Notes: generated by a model not told the origin, from the sequence alone. A stretch of 64,000 nucleotides of DNA from Cristatella mucedo (GCA_009760855.2 WPIO01000002.1:10428501-10492500), one strand, 5' to 3'; shown: positions 21,341 to 32,470, counted from the first letter of the stretch. A program made the numbers and translations.

Positions 21341-22815
21341 TCGGCATGCAAGTATTGTCCGTGACAGCATGTACAGTGCGAGCAGGCAGAAGCATGTATA
21401 GGGCGAGTTACATAGACACACGAAATGCTGATATATGCAAGTGAGCTTTTAGTTTCTGTGAATTTAGCATGTGTACCCTTGTAGTTCGAGAGTGAATTCC
21501 ATGCTTTGGAAGCATACGATCTAAGGGTACCATGTCTGCAAAATTTGCGATATCTATCACGTATAGTTTAAATAGTTAGATTCTGAATTGCAGTTGAACG
21601 ATGCTTAGACTGGTTGGGCAATAGATCTGCTAAGTATCTTGGAGACAAAGAAAGAAGTAACTTGCCGAATACCATCCTTGCGAGTACACGAAGGCTCTAA
21701 AATTTTAGACAGAGATCCACTGAGCAATGCCGTGCAATAAAGATTTGTTGACCCTCTACAAAAAGTTTCAAACGACGGCCGCAAAAATGACAAGTCTTTA
21801 AGGTTAGCTTCGGTACGGTCGGGTCGTCAACAGATTTCAGCCATACCCCGTCTGTTGTGAACAAATGATTTGCTTCTAATATATGCATATTTATAATGTA
21901 TTTGCATAGCACCCTTGGAAAAAGTTCTCGTTCGGCAAGCTGACTGGCATGCCATCGCCCGAAGGATTTTCTTCATCATTGGCTTCGAATGAGCTATCCG
22001 AACCGTTTGCAGCCTCAGAACCAGCACGAAATATGGTTATTGGTTGCAAGCATCAGCACATTATGGAAGTTTCTGTTCTAGACAGCCGATGCCATGGCTC
22101 AGGCATGGAGTGAGTTCCACACTTTGGGAGCATACAATCTAGAGGAACGGTCTCCATAGGATTTGAGTTTTTGGGAGATATGTTTAAACATATTTAAAAA
22201 GGAGGTGGAAAGATGCTTAGCCAGGTAGGGCAGTAGATTTCATTGTACGATGACCTAAGGAATAAAGGCACGTAAAAGTGAGCCTGAAAATCTTGAAGTC
22301 GATGCCTTGCTTGACTGAAAGCCAGTACACGTCAGGGAGAAGTGGCGAGATTTGCTAATAATGTAGTCATAATAAACAGTATAGTCAATGACTTCAGAGT
22401 TTAGAGGTTAGAACGATGAGGTCTAAAGCAAGACGCTAGGGCAACTTAAAAATGCCCATTGGCTAGCACAAACTGGCATTGCCGTGAGTGTCTCAAAGTA
22501 TGACGACTTCACTCAAACTCACGGCCCGTCGGCCGTCGTGTCGATGGCAGCATAGCCACAGGTCGGCATGTGGTCGTGGGCAACAAGGAACAAACACGGC
22601 TGCTGTCTTGAAGGCTCCGAAACTTGCTGTTGCTACGTGCACTTTCCTTACCTCTGCAGTTACTTGCTGTGTGTGCAGCTGCAGCCTCCAACGGGCTGAG
22701 AGAGTAGGTTTGACGGCCGCCGTCACGGTCGATCCACAAGGTAAGTTGCGGGCAATATCAAAGCCGCCTTTCACATTCAACGATAATTTCGTTGGATGAG
22801 CTTTCCGAATCGGCT
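21340..22815 (-). repeat. Tandem array unit 4 (module A at 22,495-22,815)
   Basis: Full order of modules: L2 3' UTR and thumb (21,345-21,650), B-derived (near 21,745-21,850), SINE-tail-like end (21,895-21,920), second SIM-like piece (21,935-22,030), second L2 fragment (22,080-22,350), module A. All antisense and all with scattered stops. Confidence 0.7.
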
Positions 22816-24620
22816 ACAGCGTCACATTCAGCATGCAAGTATTGTCCGTGGCAGCATGTACAGTGTGAGCAGGCAGAAGAGTGTATGAGACGAGTCACAC
22901 TAAATGCTGATATATACAAATGAGCTTTTATTTTCTTTTTAAACGTGTGAATTTAGGATGCGTCGCCTGGTAGGTCGGGAGTGAATCTCATGCTTTGGAA
23001 GCGTACAATCTAAGGGTACGCTGTCTGGAAGATTTGAGATTTGTATCAGGTATAGTTTAAGGAGTTGGATTCTGAAACTCAGTGGAACGATGCTTAGACA
23101 AGTTGGGCAAGTATCCTGGAGACACAGAATGAAGGAACTTGCCGGATACCATCCTTGCCAGTACACGAAGGCACTAAAATTGTTGACTGGGATCAAAGTA
23201 TATTGTCAATCATCTGAGTCTTGATGAAAGGCTATGGCTCGCTCAAGTGCCTATCTACTCACTGAAGCATTAAAATTTCATGAACCTATCATCGAGGAAA
23301 ACTAAATTTCGAGTGCATGGTTAGGAGCCAAAACTCAGAAACTGATGTCTGCAAAATGTGCCTTTAATTCGTGAGCCATTGCTGGCGATTGAAATAGATA
23401 CAAATCCAGCTGTTTATTATCAACACGAAACAATGGCGAATTTATAGAAAAAAAATAGTTGCACACAAATACAACTAGGCATTAAATTATTTTACAACCG
23501 CAGGCGTGCCTGATCATTGATTGATGAGACGTGACCATCACTAGAAAAATATTGAGAAAGGCCGAACAATAAAGATTTGTTGACCCTCTACAAAAAGTTT
23601 TTAAACAATCAGCCACACCGCGTCTGCTGTGCACACTTGATTTGCTACTAATATAAGCATACATATATAGCATATTTAAAATACATTTGCATAGCACCCT
23701 CGGAAAAATAGGTCTAAGTTCTCGTTCGGCAAGCTGACTGGCATCCCATCCCCCGTAGGATTTTCTTCAGCAATGATTATGGTTTCGGATGAGCTATCCA
23801 AACTGTATACAGCCTCAGAATCAGCACGAAATATGGTTATTGGTAGCAAGCATCAGCACATCACGGAAGTTTCACAGGGGCCCTAGGCAGCGGATGCCCT
23901 GTCTCAGGCATGAATTGAGTTCCGTACTTTAGGAGCATACGATCTAGAGGCAAGGTCTCCATAGGATTTGAGTTTTTTGGGAGATATGGGTAAACATATT
24001 TAAAAAGGAGGTGGAATGATGCTTAGCCAGGTAGGGCCGTAAATTTCATTGTACGATGGAGCTAAAGAATAAAGGCACCTAAAGTGAACTTCTTGAAGTC
24101 GATGCCTTGCTTGACTGAAAGCCAGTACATGTCAGGGAGAAGTGGTGAGATGTGCTAGTAGTGCATTCATAATAAACAATATAGTCAATGACTTCAGAGT
24201 CAAGCTTCAGAGTAAAGGTTAGAACGATGAGGTCTAAAGCAAGACGCCAGGGCAACTTAAAAATGCACATCGGCCAGCCCAAATGGGCATTGCCCTGAGT
24301 ATCTCAATGTATGACGACTTCACTCAAAGACACCGCCCGTCGGCCGTCGTGTCGATGGCAGCATAGCCACAGGTCGGCATGTGGTCGTGGGCAACGATGG
24401 ACCAACACGGCTGCTGTCTTGACGGCTCCTAACTTTGCTGTTGCTACGTGCACTTTCCTTACCTCTGCAGTTTCTTGCTGTGTGTGCAGCTGGAGCCTCC
24501 AACGGGCTGAGAGAGTAGGTTTGACGGCCGCCGTCACGGTCGATCCACAAGGTAAGTTGCGAACGATATCAAAGCCGCCTTTCATCATCAACGATAATTT
24601 CGTCGGATGAGCTGTCCGAA
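22815..24620 (-). repeat. Tandem array unit 5 (module A at 24,305-24,620)
   Basis: A longer unit (about 1.8 kb) with the same module order. The SIM-like second piece is at 23,715-23,830. The module A copies of units 2, 4 and 5 look closer to one another than to the copies outside the array. Confidence 0.7.
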
Positions 24621-26610
24621 TCGGCTACAGCGTCACATTCAGCATGCAAGCATTGTCCGTGGCAGTGTGTACAGTGTGAGCAGGCAGGAGCATGTATAGG
24701 ACGAGTCACACTAAATGCTGATATATACAGATGAGCTTTTTAAACGTGTGAATTTAGAATGTGTCGCCTGGTAGTTCGGGAGTAAATGTCATGCTTTGGA
24801 AGCGTACGATCTACGGGTACGCTGTCTTGAAGATTTGAGATTTGCATCAGGTATAGTTTAAGCAGTTAAGATTCTAGAACGCAGTGGAACGATGCTTACA
24901 CCGGATCGGGAATAGATCTGTTAAGTATCCTAGAGACACAGAATGAAGGAACTTTCCAAATACCATCCTTGCCAGTACACGAAGGCACTAAAATTGTAGA
25001 CACAGATGTAAATATGTTGTCAATAATCTGAGTCTTGATAGAAGGCTCTGTCTCGTTCCATAGCCTATCTACACAATGAAGCATTGACATTTCAAGTATC
25101 TATCAATGAGGAAAACAAAATTTCGAGTGCATGGTTAGTAGCCAAAATTCAGAAACTTATTTCTGCAAAATGTGCGTTTAATTTGTTAGCCCTTGCAGGT
25201 GATTTAAATAAAATAGATACAAATCCAGCTGATTATTATCAACACGAAACAACAGTGATTCTATAGAAAAATAGTTGCACACAAATACAACTAGGCATTG
25301 AATTATTTTACAACCGCTGGCGTGACTGATCATTGATGAGACGTGACCATCACTGACAAAATATCGAGGAAGGCAGTACAATAAAGATTTTTCCACCCTC
25401 TACAAAACGTTTGCACCATGGCCGCAAAAAAGACAAGTCTTTAAGATCAACTTCGGTATGGTCGGGTCGTCAACAGATTGCATTTAATAATTTTACTACT
25501 GCGGGCATGACTGATCATTGATTGATGAGACGTGACCATCACTGGAAAAATATTGAGCAAGGCCGTGCAATAAAGATTTGTTGACCCTCTACAAAAAGTT
25601 TCAAACGTAGGCCACAAAGAAGACAAGTTTTTAAGGTTAGCTTCGGTATGGTCGGGTAGTCAACAGATTTTAACCATATCACGTCTCTGTCGCACAAATG
25701 ATTTGCTACTAATATATGCAGATTCATTATGTATTTGCATAGCACCCTCGGAGAAATATATCACAAACTTCATGTTCGGCTAGCTGACAGGCATGCCATC
25801 GTCCGAAGGATTTTCTTCAGCAATGATTATGGCTTCGGATGAGCTATTCGAACCGTCTGCAGCCTCAGAATCAGCACGAAATATGGTTACTGGTAGCGAG
25901 CATCAGCAAATCACGAAAGTTTAACAGGGACCCTAGACAGCAGATGCCGTAGCTCAGGCATGAAGTGAGTTCTGTACTTTGGGTGCATACCATCTTAAGG
26001 CCCGTTCTCCATCGGATTTGAGTTTTTGGGAGATATGTGTAAACATATTTAAAAAGGAGGTGGAAAGATGCTTAGCCAGTAGGGCAGTAGCTTTCATTGC
26101 ACGATGGAGCTAAAGAATAAAGGAGCCTAAAAGTGAGCTTGAAAATCTTGAAGTCGATGCCTTGCTTGACTGAAAGCCTGTACATGTCAGGGAGAAGTGG
26201 TGAGATGTGCGAATAATTTAGTACTAATAAATATAGTCAATATAGAGTCAAGCTTTAGAGTAAAGGTTAGAACAATGAGATCTAAAGCAAGACACCAGGG
26301 CAACTTATAAATGCACATTAGCCAGCCCAAACGGGCATCGCCGTGAGTGTCTCAAAGTATGACGACTTCACTCAAAATCACCACCCGTCGGCCGTCGTGT
26401 CGATGGCAGCATAGCCACATGTTGGCATGTGGTCGTGAGCAACGACGGCCCAACACGGCTGCTGTCTTGACGGCTTCTAAATTTGCTGTTGCTACGTGCA
26501 CTTGCCTTACCTTTACAGTTTCTTGCTGTGTGTGCAGCTGCAGCCTTAAATGGGCTGCAAGAGCGGTTCCGACGGCAGCCATCACAGTCGCTCCACAAGC
26601 TGACTGGTTG
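24620..26610 (-). repeat. Tandem array unit 6 (module A at 26,350-26,610)
   Basis: About 2 kb. The B-derived part is locally doubled: GATGAGACGTGACCATCACTG followed by TTCGGTATGGTCGGGT occurs at 25,335-25,480 and again at 25,525-25,660. The second SIM-like piece is at 25,770-25,880. Module A is cut at CAAGCTGACTGG and joins L2 thumb directly, as at 17,340. Confidence 0.7.
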
Positions 26611-28060
26611 GGCAATAGATCTTTTAAATATCCTTGAGACAAAGAATGAACGGACTTCCCAAATACCATCCTGGCCAGTACATAAAGGCACTAAAATTTT
26701 TGACACGGATATAAGTATGTTGTCAATAATCTTGAGTCCTAATAAAAGGCTATGGCTTGCTCCAGAGCCTATCTGCACAATGAAGCATCAAAATCTCAAG
26801 TACCTATCAACGAGGAAAACTAAATTTCGAGTGCATGGTTAGGAGCCTTTAATTTGTGAGCCCTTGCAGGTGATTGAGGTAGATACGAATCCAGCTGATT
26901 ATTATCAACACGAAGCAATCGCGAATCTATAGAAAATTATTTGTAAACATATACTACAACTAGGCATTGAATTATTTTACAACCGCAGGCATGAGGGATG
27001 GAAAAATATTGAGCAAGGCCGTACAATAACGATTTGTTGACCCTCTACAAAAGTTTTCAAACGATCAGCCAAACCACGTCTGTTATGCACAAATGATTTG
27101 CTACTGATATATGCTTATTTATAATATATTTGCATTGCACCCTCGGAAAACCAGTCTAAGTTCTCGTTCGGCAAGATGACTGGCATGCCATCGTCCGAAG
27201 GATTTTCTTCAGCAATGATTATGGCTGCGAATGAGCTATCCAAACCATCTGCAGCCTCAGAATCAGCACGAAATACGGTTATTGGTAGCAAGCATCAGCA
27301 CATCATGAAAGTTTCACAGGGACCCTAGACAGCAGATGCCGTGGCTCAGGCATGAAGTGAGTTCCGTACTTTGGGTGCATACCATCTTAAGGCCCGTTCT
27401 CCATCGGATTTGAGTTTTTGGGAGATATTGGTAAACAAATTTAAAAAGGAGGTGAAAAGATGCTTAGCTAGGTAGGGCAGTAGCTTTCATTGTACGACGG
27501 AGCTAAAGAATAAAGGCACCTAAAAGCAGCTTGAAAGTCTTGAAGTCGATGCCTTGCTTGACTGAAAGCCTGTACATGTCAGGAAGAAGTGGTGAGATGT
27601 GCTAATAATTTAGTAATAATTAACAATATAGTCTATGACTTCAGAGTCGAGCTTCAGAGTAAAGGTTAGAACAATGAGGTCTAAACCAAGACGCTAGGGC
27701 AACTAAAAAATGCACATTGGCCAGCCCAAACGGGCATTGCCGTGAGTGTCTCAAAATATGACGACTTCACTCAAACTCACGGCCCGTTGGCCATTGTGTC
27801 GATGGCACCATAGCCACAGGTCGGCATGTGGTCGTGGGCAACGACGGCCCAACACGGCTGCTGTCTTGACGGCTCCTAAATTTGCTGTTGCTACGTGCAC
27901 TTTCCTTACCTCCACAGTTTCTTGCTGTGTGTGCAGTAGCAGCCTCAAAGGGGCCTAGAGAGCGGTTCCGATGGCCGCCATCACAGTCACTCGACAAGCT
28001 GACTGGCGTGCGATTGTACAGAGGCCTTTCATCATCAACGATAATTTTGTCGGATTAGCT
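26610..28060 (-). repeat. Tandem array unit 7 (module A at 27,755-28,060)
   Basis: Last complete unit. The second SIM-like piece (27,155-27,270) reads DGLDSSFAAIIIAEENP on the minus strand. Module A ends at the SIM-like region near 28,060 and the array stops there; the following sequence is unrelated to the L2 3' UTR expected at this place. Confidence 0.7.
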
Positions 28061-28335
28061 ATCCAAATTGTCCTACTCCCGCCATTAGTGATCTGAAGTT
28101 CCAACTTTGTCATCCAGCCAGATTTACTCGTATGATTTTTCAGACTATTTTCAGGTTTGGTTTACTTTCGTGATTACTGTTGATAAATACTGGTGCTCAC
28201 TGTTAGACAGTGTATCTACCACTAGAGAAACGATTGTGTCATCAAATTTAATGAGCACTAAGCACTTTAAATATTTAGGCAGGATGCCTGTAATAATAGT
28301 TTCGATTCCATGAAATAAAAAATAATGTGCTAAGA
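28060..28335. other. No recognised feature
   Basis: This stretch after the array has a 68-codon frame (28,107-28,313, plus) with no motif I recognise and no second copy in the window. Confidence 0.35.
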
Positions 28336-28410
28336 ACGACGTAACAATTATTATTATTAGTTATTTTATGTAGCACCCTATGAGGATAAACAATCTACCC
28401 AGATGCATTG
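28335..28410 (-). mobile_element. L2/SINE-type 3' tail fragment (antisense)
   Basis: The run ATTATTATTATTAGTTATTT followed by GTAGCACCCTATGAGG is the inverted tail and hairpin arm seen in the L2 and SINE 3' ends. The body is not recognisable. Confidence 0.5.
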
Positions 28411-29100
28411 AAATTCGGTGCAAGATAATTGTTAAACGAAGTTAAAGACATGTATGGCATCATGGACAGAAAACACGCTTTAACTAGTATCTTGCTTATG
28501 CCAACATTCTTAAGCACAAAAACACCCTGATCTACGAGATAACTAGCTAGAAGCATTGATTGAATCGTGCTGAACACTTACCTGCTTGATCCTGAGGTAT
28601 ATTATCAAAATGTGTTCGCTATGAAATTTACCAATTCAATCGGAGGAGTGTCAACCAGGCTTTATAGCGGTGCCGAACCCAGTTGTGACGCATGCCGGGC
28701 CCGAATGACGAGAAGCTACATTATTGCGTCATCACATAATGGCTACTTCTGGCTGATCGTGGACCTTTCTTTGATCTACGGCCCCCCTCTAGCAGGGTAA
28801 GTGTCGAGCCTGCTCCAAGTCAGGATGGCCCCGTACCGTATCGAGACAATTCCAAGGGTACAGAAGCTTTTGATTGATGGTTCTAAAAATATGAAATCAG
28901 CATTTACATCCAGGCTTAGAAAACTTGACCGTTTTCTAAAATTGTAGATCAAGCTTGAAAAAAAAACCTTTGTCACTGAATTCACCTTGCCCCGTGCACC
29001 TTTAATGCTTACGTCAGCATAGATCAATGACTGGAGTCGCACGGTACTATAAGAAAAGCAAGCAAATAAACAAAGCCGGAATGCACCGGTAGGTAGAGCG
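28410..29100. repeat. Repeat paralogous to 7,320-7,600, plus unrecognised flank
   Basis: The part 28,560-28,830 matches 7,320-7,560 in the same orientation (ACTTACCTGCTTGATCCTG and CTGGCTGATCGTGGACCTTTC) and the palindrome partner 59,320-59,560 in inverse. The rest shows nothing I recognise. No conserved frame. Confidence 0.5.
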
Positions 29101-29560
29101 ATTCATCTGAATAAGGTCAGTCTTCCTCGAAGCTACTCAAAGTCACCGTCCGAACCATAGCAGGAGTTGTCGCTTTCCGGTGCTCCTCGGCTTCGAAATG
29201 CTAACGTTTTCATCCAAACATACGATAGAGGTAAAGGCTTTCCTGCATAGGGGACATCTAATGTATACTTTGCCCTATTTTGAAATACACTCGAAGAAGA
29301 AACGATTATCACAGCCAGTCTCAGTTGCTGTGTTGACTGTGCTTTCCAGACACGTGGCTCACGCATAATCCTACAAACTGTTCAACCTCTCCGAGTGCTC
29401 GCTGAAGTCACCTCGTCGGTTCTTAGTTGAGCAGTCAGACTTTGGAGGTGCAAGGAATAAAAGCCAGTAAAACGTCTGGTTGTCATCGAACCCGGCTAAA
29501 AGCCGCTAGACAAGCCTAAGTTCACAAGCGTTTCAGCAGCTCACAAGACTCGTGAGAACC
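29100..29560 (-). pseudogene. TOPORS-like RING finger, copy 2 (broken)
   Basis: On the minus strand the RING block is recognisable: a TGA at 29,359-29,361 stands where the first Cys of the CxxC pair should be, followed by ATCLES, GCDNRFFFECIS and CPLCRKAFTSI. The second Cys of the first pair and the Cys in FEC, both changed to Tyr in the copy at 15 kb, are kept here, while the His ligand and the FC Cys are lost. A further in-frame stop lies between ECISK and GK. The two copies therefore decayed independently from one that had a full ligand set. Confidence 0.6.
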
Positions 29561-29880
29561 TGAGCGACAGTGCCTATAGCAAGGCCGACCTCAGTTACTG
29601 CAGCTATAGCTTGAAGATGAGCCCCTCAGCAAAGAATCAGCTCAGAAATGATAAATATTATTAATAATGCTCATCATAAATAGCACACTGTGTGGGCTTT
29701 ATCTTGAAATCAGATTTCTTACAATGCATTTTGCGTTTCGAGAGGGGCAATAAATTATAGCCGACGGCACGCATGGCATGTACCATGCTCAGGCAAGCAG
29801 ATGAAAATACTCAAGCCATCACTGCCGGCCAATCGCACGTAGGTCCCCCCCCCCGGTGAGCAAGCTGAACTCTCTTTTAG
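29560..29880 (-). repeat. 5' flank of RING copy 2
   Basis: Matches 37,600-37,980 in inverse, including CATGTACCATGCTCAGGCAAGC-like words (in plus coordinates) and the GGTGAGCAAGCTGAACTC run also found at 3,215. No coding signal. Confidence 0.55.
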
Positions 29881-30112
29881 AATAAGCAACTAGGGCAACT
29901 AAAAAATGCACATTGGCCAGCCCAAACGGGCATTGTCGTGAGTGTCTCAAAATATGACGACTTCACTCAAACTCACGGCCCGTTGGCCATCGTGTCGATG
30001 GCACCATAGCCACAGGTCGGCATGTGGTCGTGGGCAACGGCGGCTCAACACGGCTGCTGTCTTGACGGCTCCTAAATTTGCTGTTGCTACGTGCACTTTC
30101 CTTACCTCCACA
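29880..30112 (-). repeat. Module A, 3' part only (antisense)
   Basis: Nearly identical to 27,700-27,920 in the array, from CTAGGGCAACTAAAAAATGCA to CTTACCTCCACAGTT. The SIM-like 5' part is absent and the sequence changes abruptly at about 30,112-30,115. Confidence 0.7.
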
Positions 30113-30740
30113 GTTCGTGGCGTGTCCGTAATGCCTCGGCTGCTGCAAGGGCTTGCTGCTGCTGCTTCGGCGGCTGAGCCTGCTAGACTTACTATTCCTG
30201 CTATGTGCGATAGGTGTTTGGAGCAAGAGAATGGGGGAGAGAATGGAAGAATTGAAAGTCGCCGCTCGACGCCAAAGAAGAGGCAGTTGCAGCTGAGTCA
30301 CCAAGGTAGGCTGGGGCACACAGTGCCCAGATGACAGCCCAGTAGTCTCCAAGCGAACCGCTCCTGATTCAGGCAACGCTATATTGCAATGCATTGTGGT
30401 ACCAAGACATGCGCCGCACGTACAATTAGATGATACCCTCAACCTTCGCGAAGAATTACTTAAGCCATTCGTTGGCTCGTTGCTGACCAGTCAGACCAAA
30501 AATGACACGAATCCAAACAAACGTTTAGTTGCAGCTAAATCTGAATGAAACAACAGCATAAGCATAAGTTCACGAGCGAGGCAGCAGATCGTCAGACTTC
30601 GGCGAGCCCAAAGTCACTGCAGGACGAACTGAAAGCTGCACTCACCCGCAGGGATACTCCTTGGGAAGAAGGAATGAATATGCTTATAAATATTAGGAAT
30701 ATAATAATAGTAATAACTATAATAATGCATTTGCTGTAAT
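30112..30740 (+). other. Possible coding fragment of unknown origin
   Basis: After the module A break, a plus frame (within 29,942-30,334) reads PRLLQGLAAAASAAEPARL, MCDRCLEQENGGENGR and TPKKRQLQLS. A GTAGGC after CACCAAG could be a splice donor. The next part in another frame has WGTQCPDD, which recurs as WGRQCP words on the strand opposite to module A's coding strand at 6,900 and 59,950. A frame at 30,545-30,739 (KQQHKHKFTSEAADRQT, LQDELKAALTRRDTPWEE) looks charged and helical. I do not recognise a protein. No complete gene structure can be drawn. Confidence 0.3.
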
Positions 30741-30809
30741 GGCAACTCCTGGCGGGGTCTCCTCACCTCCATTCATGTATTCGGGTGGTTCACTGCTCAT
30801 TTCAGAGGG

Positions 30810-31297
30810 TTAATAGGAATAATAATGATAATATTAGAATACATTTGATATAGCGCCTTCGGAGAAGTCAACCTCTTTCTGGGCACTTTATATTCGCTGC
30901 AAAGGAAGTGCGATTGAATGATTAGCGGTGGCAAGCTAAATACACAACAAGAATAACATGGTTCGGGTTGAGATGAACAAGATCGGCATGCAAGCGTGGT
31001 TGGTTGCAGCTTGAAGAGTGAGAGCATGCATAAGCACATAAAGTATGACTTACGGGGACCCAATGAATGCTCTGACAGCTAGATGCGTTTTTATTTTTTA
31101 TTTCAAAATATCAAGTCAGGAGATGTAATGGCGAAGGTCGGGAGCGAGTCCCGTGCTTTGGGAGCATACGGTCGGAAGGCACGGCTCGTACGTGGTATAA
31201 TCAAACACTTTGATTCCAAAAAGCGGTTGAAGCGATGCATAGCCAGGCGGGTGAGAAGATCTGATAGGTATGTTGGAGCCAAAGAATGAAGAGACTT
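30810..31297 (-). mobile_element. Older L2-like LINE, part 1 (antisense)
   Basis: The segment is the 3' end of an L2 on the minus strand. It starts with a degraded ATT tail and the hairpin (GATATAGCGCC and CTTTCTGGGCACTTTAT) and proceeds into the C-terminal coding part to GGAGCCAAAGAATGAAGAGACTT. It continues after the nested insertion at 32,239. Confidence 0.8.
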
Positions 31298-32238
31298 CAA
31301 ACCCAGTGTGATCCAGAGATTGGAAAGGCTGACTCTCAAAATTGGCTCTGCCAGCATATCTCCACTTGAATCAGCTCGAAATCTAGGTGTCATATTCCAA
31401 AGCGACCTCTCGTTAGACGACCACATCAGCTCCACAGTCAAATCCGCCTATTTTCAGCTTCATAACATTGCTAAAATTCGGGCTTGTTTAGATAAAGATA
31501 CCACATCTAAGTTGGTCCATGCATTCGTGACGTCCCGTCTCGACTTCGGCAACTCACTGCTTACTGGCCTACCAGCATGTGCGATCAGGCGATTGCAGCT
31601 GGTGCTAAACTCTGCAGCTAGGCTTGTCTGTCGTGAGCTTCGCATTTGCCACATTACTTCACTTCTCGCTGACCTGCACTGGCTACCAGTCAAGCAACGG
31701 ATTGACTTCAAGGTTTTGTCGCTCACTTTTAGGCCCCTTCATTCTATGGCTCCAGCCTATCTGTCAGATATACTACCCCATCAGGCCAAGCATCCTACCA
31801 CCCGCTTTTCGGAATCCAACAGTCTAGAAATACCTCATACAAACCTTAAATCCTTTGGAGACCGTGCATTTAGTTCATATGCTCCCAAAGCCTGGAACTC
31901 CCTCCCAACCTGCGTCAGAACATCCCTTGACCTGACCACATTTAAAAGGAACCTAAAAACACACCTATTTAGGACAGCATTTAGTGGGTCCCTGTGATTC
32001 GTCCTTGATGTGCTTCTGCGTGCTGACACTGTGCATGCTGCCACTAACCACATTTGCATGCTGACCCTGTGCATGTCACCCCTAACCATATCATTCATTT
32101 CGTTTGTTTTTCAAGCATGATTTTACTTACCATTCAATTGCATTTCACTTTACAGCAAATGTAAAGCGCCTAGAGAGAGATTAAGTTCTCTGAGGGCGCT
32201 TTATCAAGTGAATTATTATTATTATTATTATTATTATT
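31298..32238 (+). mobile_element. Young 5'-truncated L2-like LINE nested in an older one
   Basis: This is the best-preserved LINE copy on the plus strand. It starts inside the RT coding region, holds one long open frame, a 3' UTR, the hairpin at about 32,165-32,204 (AAAGCGCC paired with GGCGCTTT, inner AGAGA paired with TCTCT) and an (ATT)n tail. Its left and right neighbours, GAGACTT and AAAGCGAGTGAG, are contiguous in other L2 copies, so the element inserted into the older antisense copy. I see no clear target-site duplication. Confidence 0.85.
31308..31997 (+). CDS. L2-like RT C-terminal fragment (palm end, thumb, C-terminus)
   Basis: The 229-codon frame has no real start codon; the element is 5'-truncated and the frame simply opens in its coding region. 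It reads ARNLGVIFQSDLSLDDHIS, then LVHAFVTSRLDF, LTGLPACAIRRLQLV, AARLVCRE, LADLHWLPVKQRIDFKVLSL, MAPAYLSDIL, GDRAFSSYAPKAWNSLP and FKRNLKTHLFRTAF. These are the ordered landmarks of the RT thumb and C-terminal region in CR1/L2 LINEs. The endonuclease, fingers and the catalytic YADD motif are missing, so it cannot retrotranspose alone. The lack of stops and the match to the 36,508-37,167 frame point to a recent insertion. Confidence 0.85.
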   Translation: MIQRLERLTLKIGSASISPLESARNLGVIFQSDLSLDDHISSTVKSAYFQLHNIAKIRACLDKDTTSKLVHAFVTSRLDFGNSLLTGLPACAIRRLQLVLNSAARLVCRELRICHITSLLADLHWLPVKQRIDFKVLSLTFRPLHSMAPAYLSDILPHQAKHPTTRFSESNSLEIPHTNLKSFGDRAFSSYAPKAWNSLPTCVRTSLDLTTFKRNLKTHLFRTAFSGSL

Positions 32239-32470
32239 AAAGCGAGTGAGAAAACCACGGAGTCGATACATTGCTCGACTGGGAGTCAATGCAGGTTGGC
32301 GAGAAGCTGTGGTGTGTGGCAATAATATAGTAATGACGAACCATGGTTTATCACTGGTGCAGGGCATTTTATAGCTTTAAAAAAGCTTGCTAATGCACTT
32401 AAGACTGCACTCGCAGCAGATTGTTAGTAGGACCCTCGTGAGTATTGCATAACTACTACTATTGCAGGAT
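32239..32470 (-). mobile_element. Older L2-like LINE, part 2 (antisense), and repeat flank
   Basis: AAAGCGAGTGAGAAAACCACG continues the antisense L2 from 31,297, followed by GTTGGCGAGAAGC and GTGGCAATAATATAG, found at the same place in other antisense L2 copies. From about 32,370 it matches 47,540-47,620 and 49,290-49,380 (GCAGATTGTTAGTAGGACC). Confidence 0.75.

Noticed and set aside
17345-28060. CRISPR-like or bacterial repeat array
   Set aside because: The repeated units are 1-2 kb, carry LINE and SINE sequence and have no short repeat/spacer structure.
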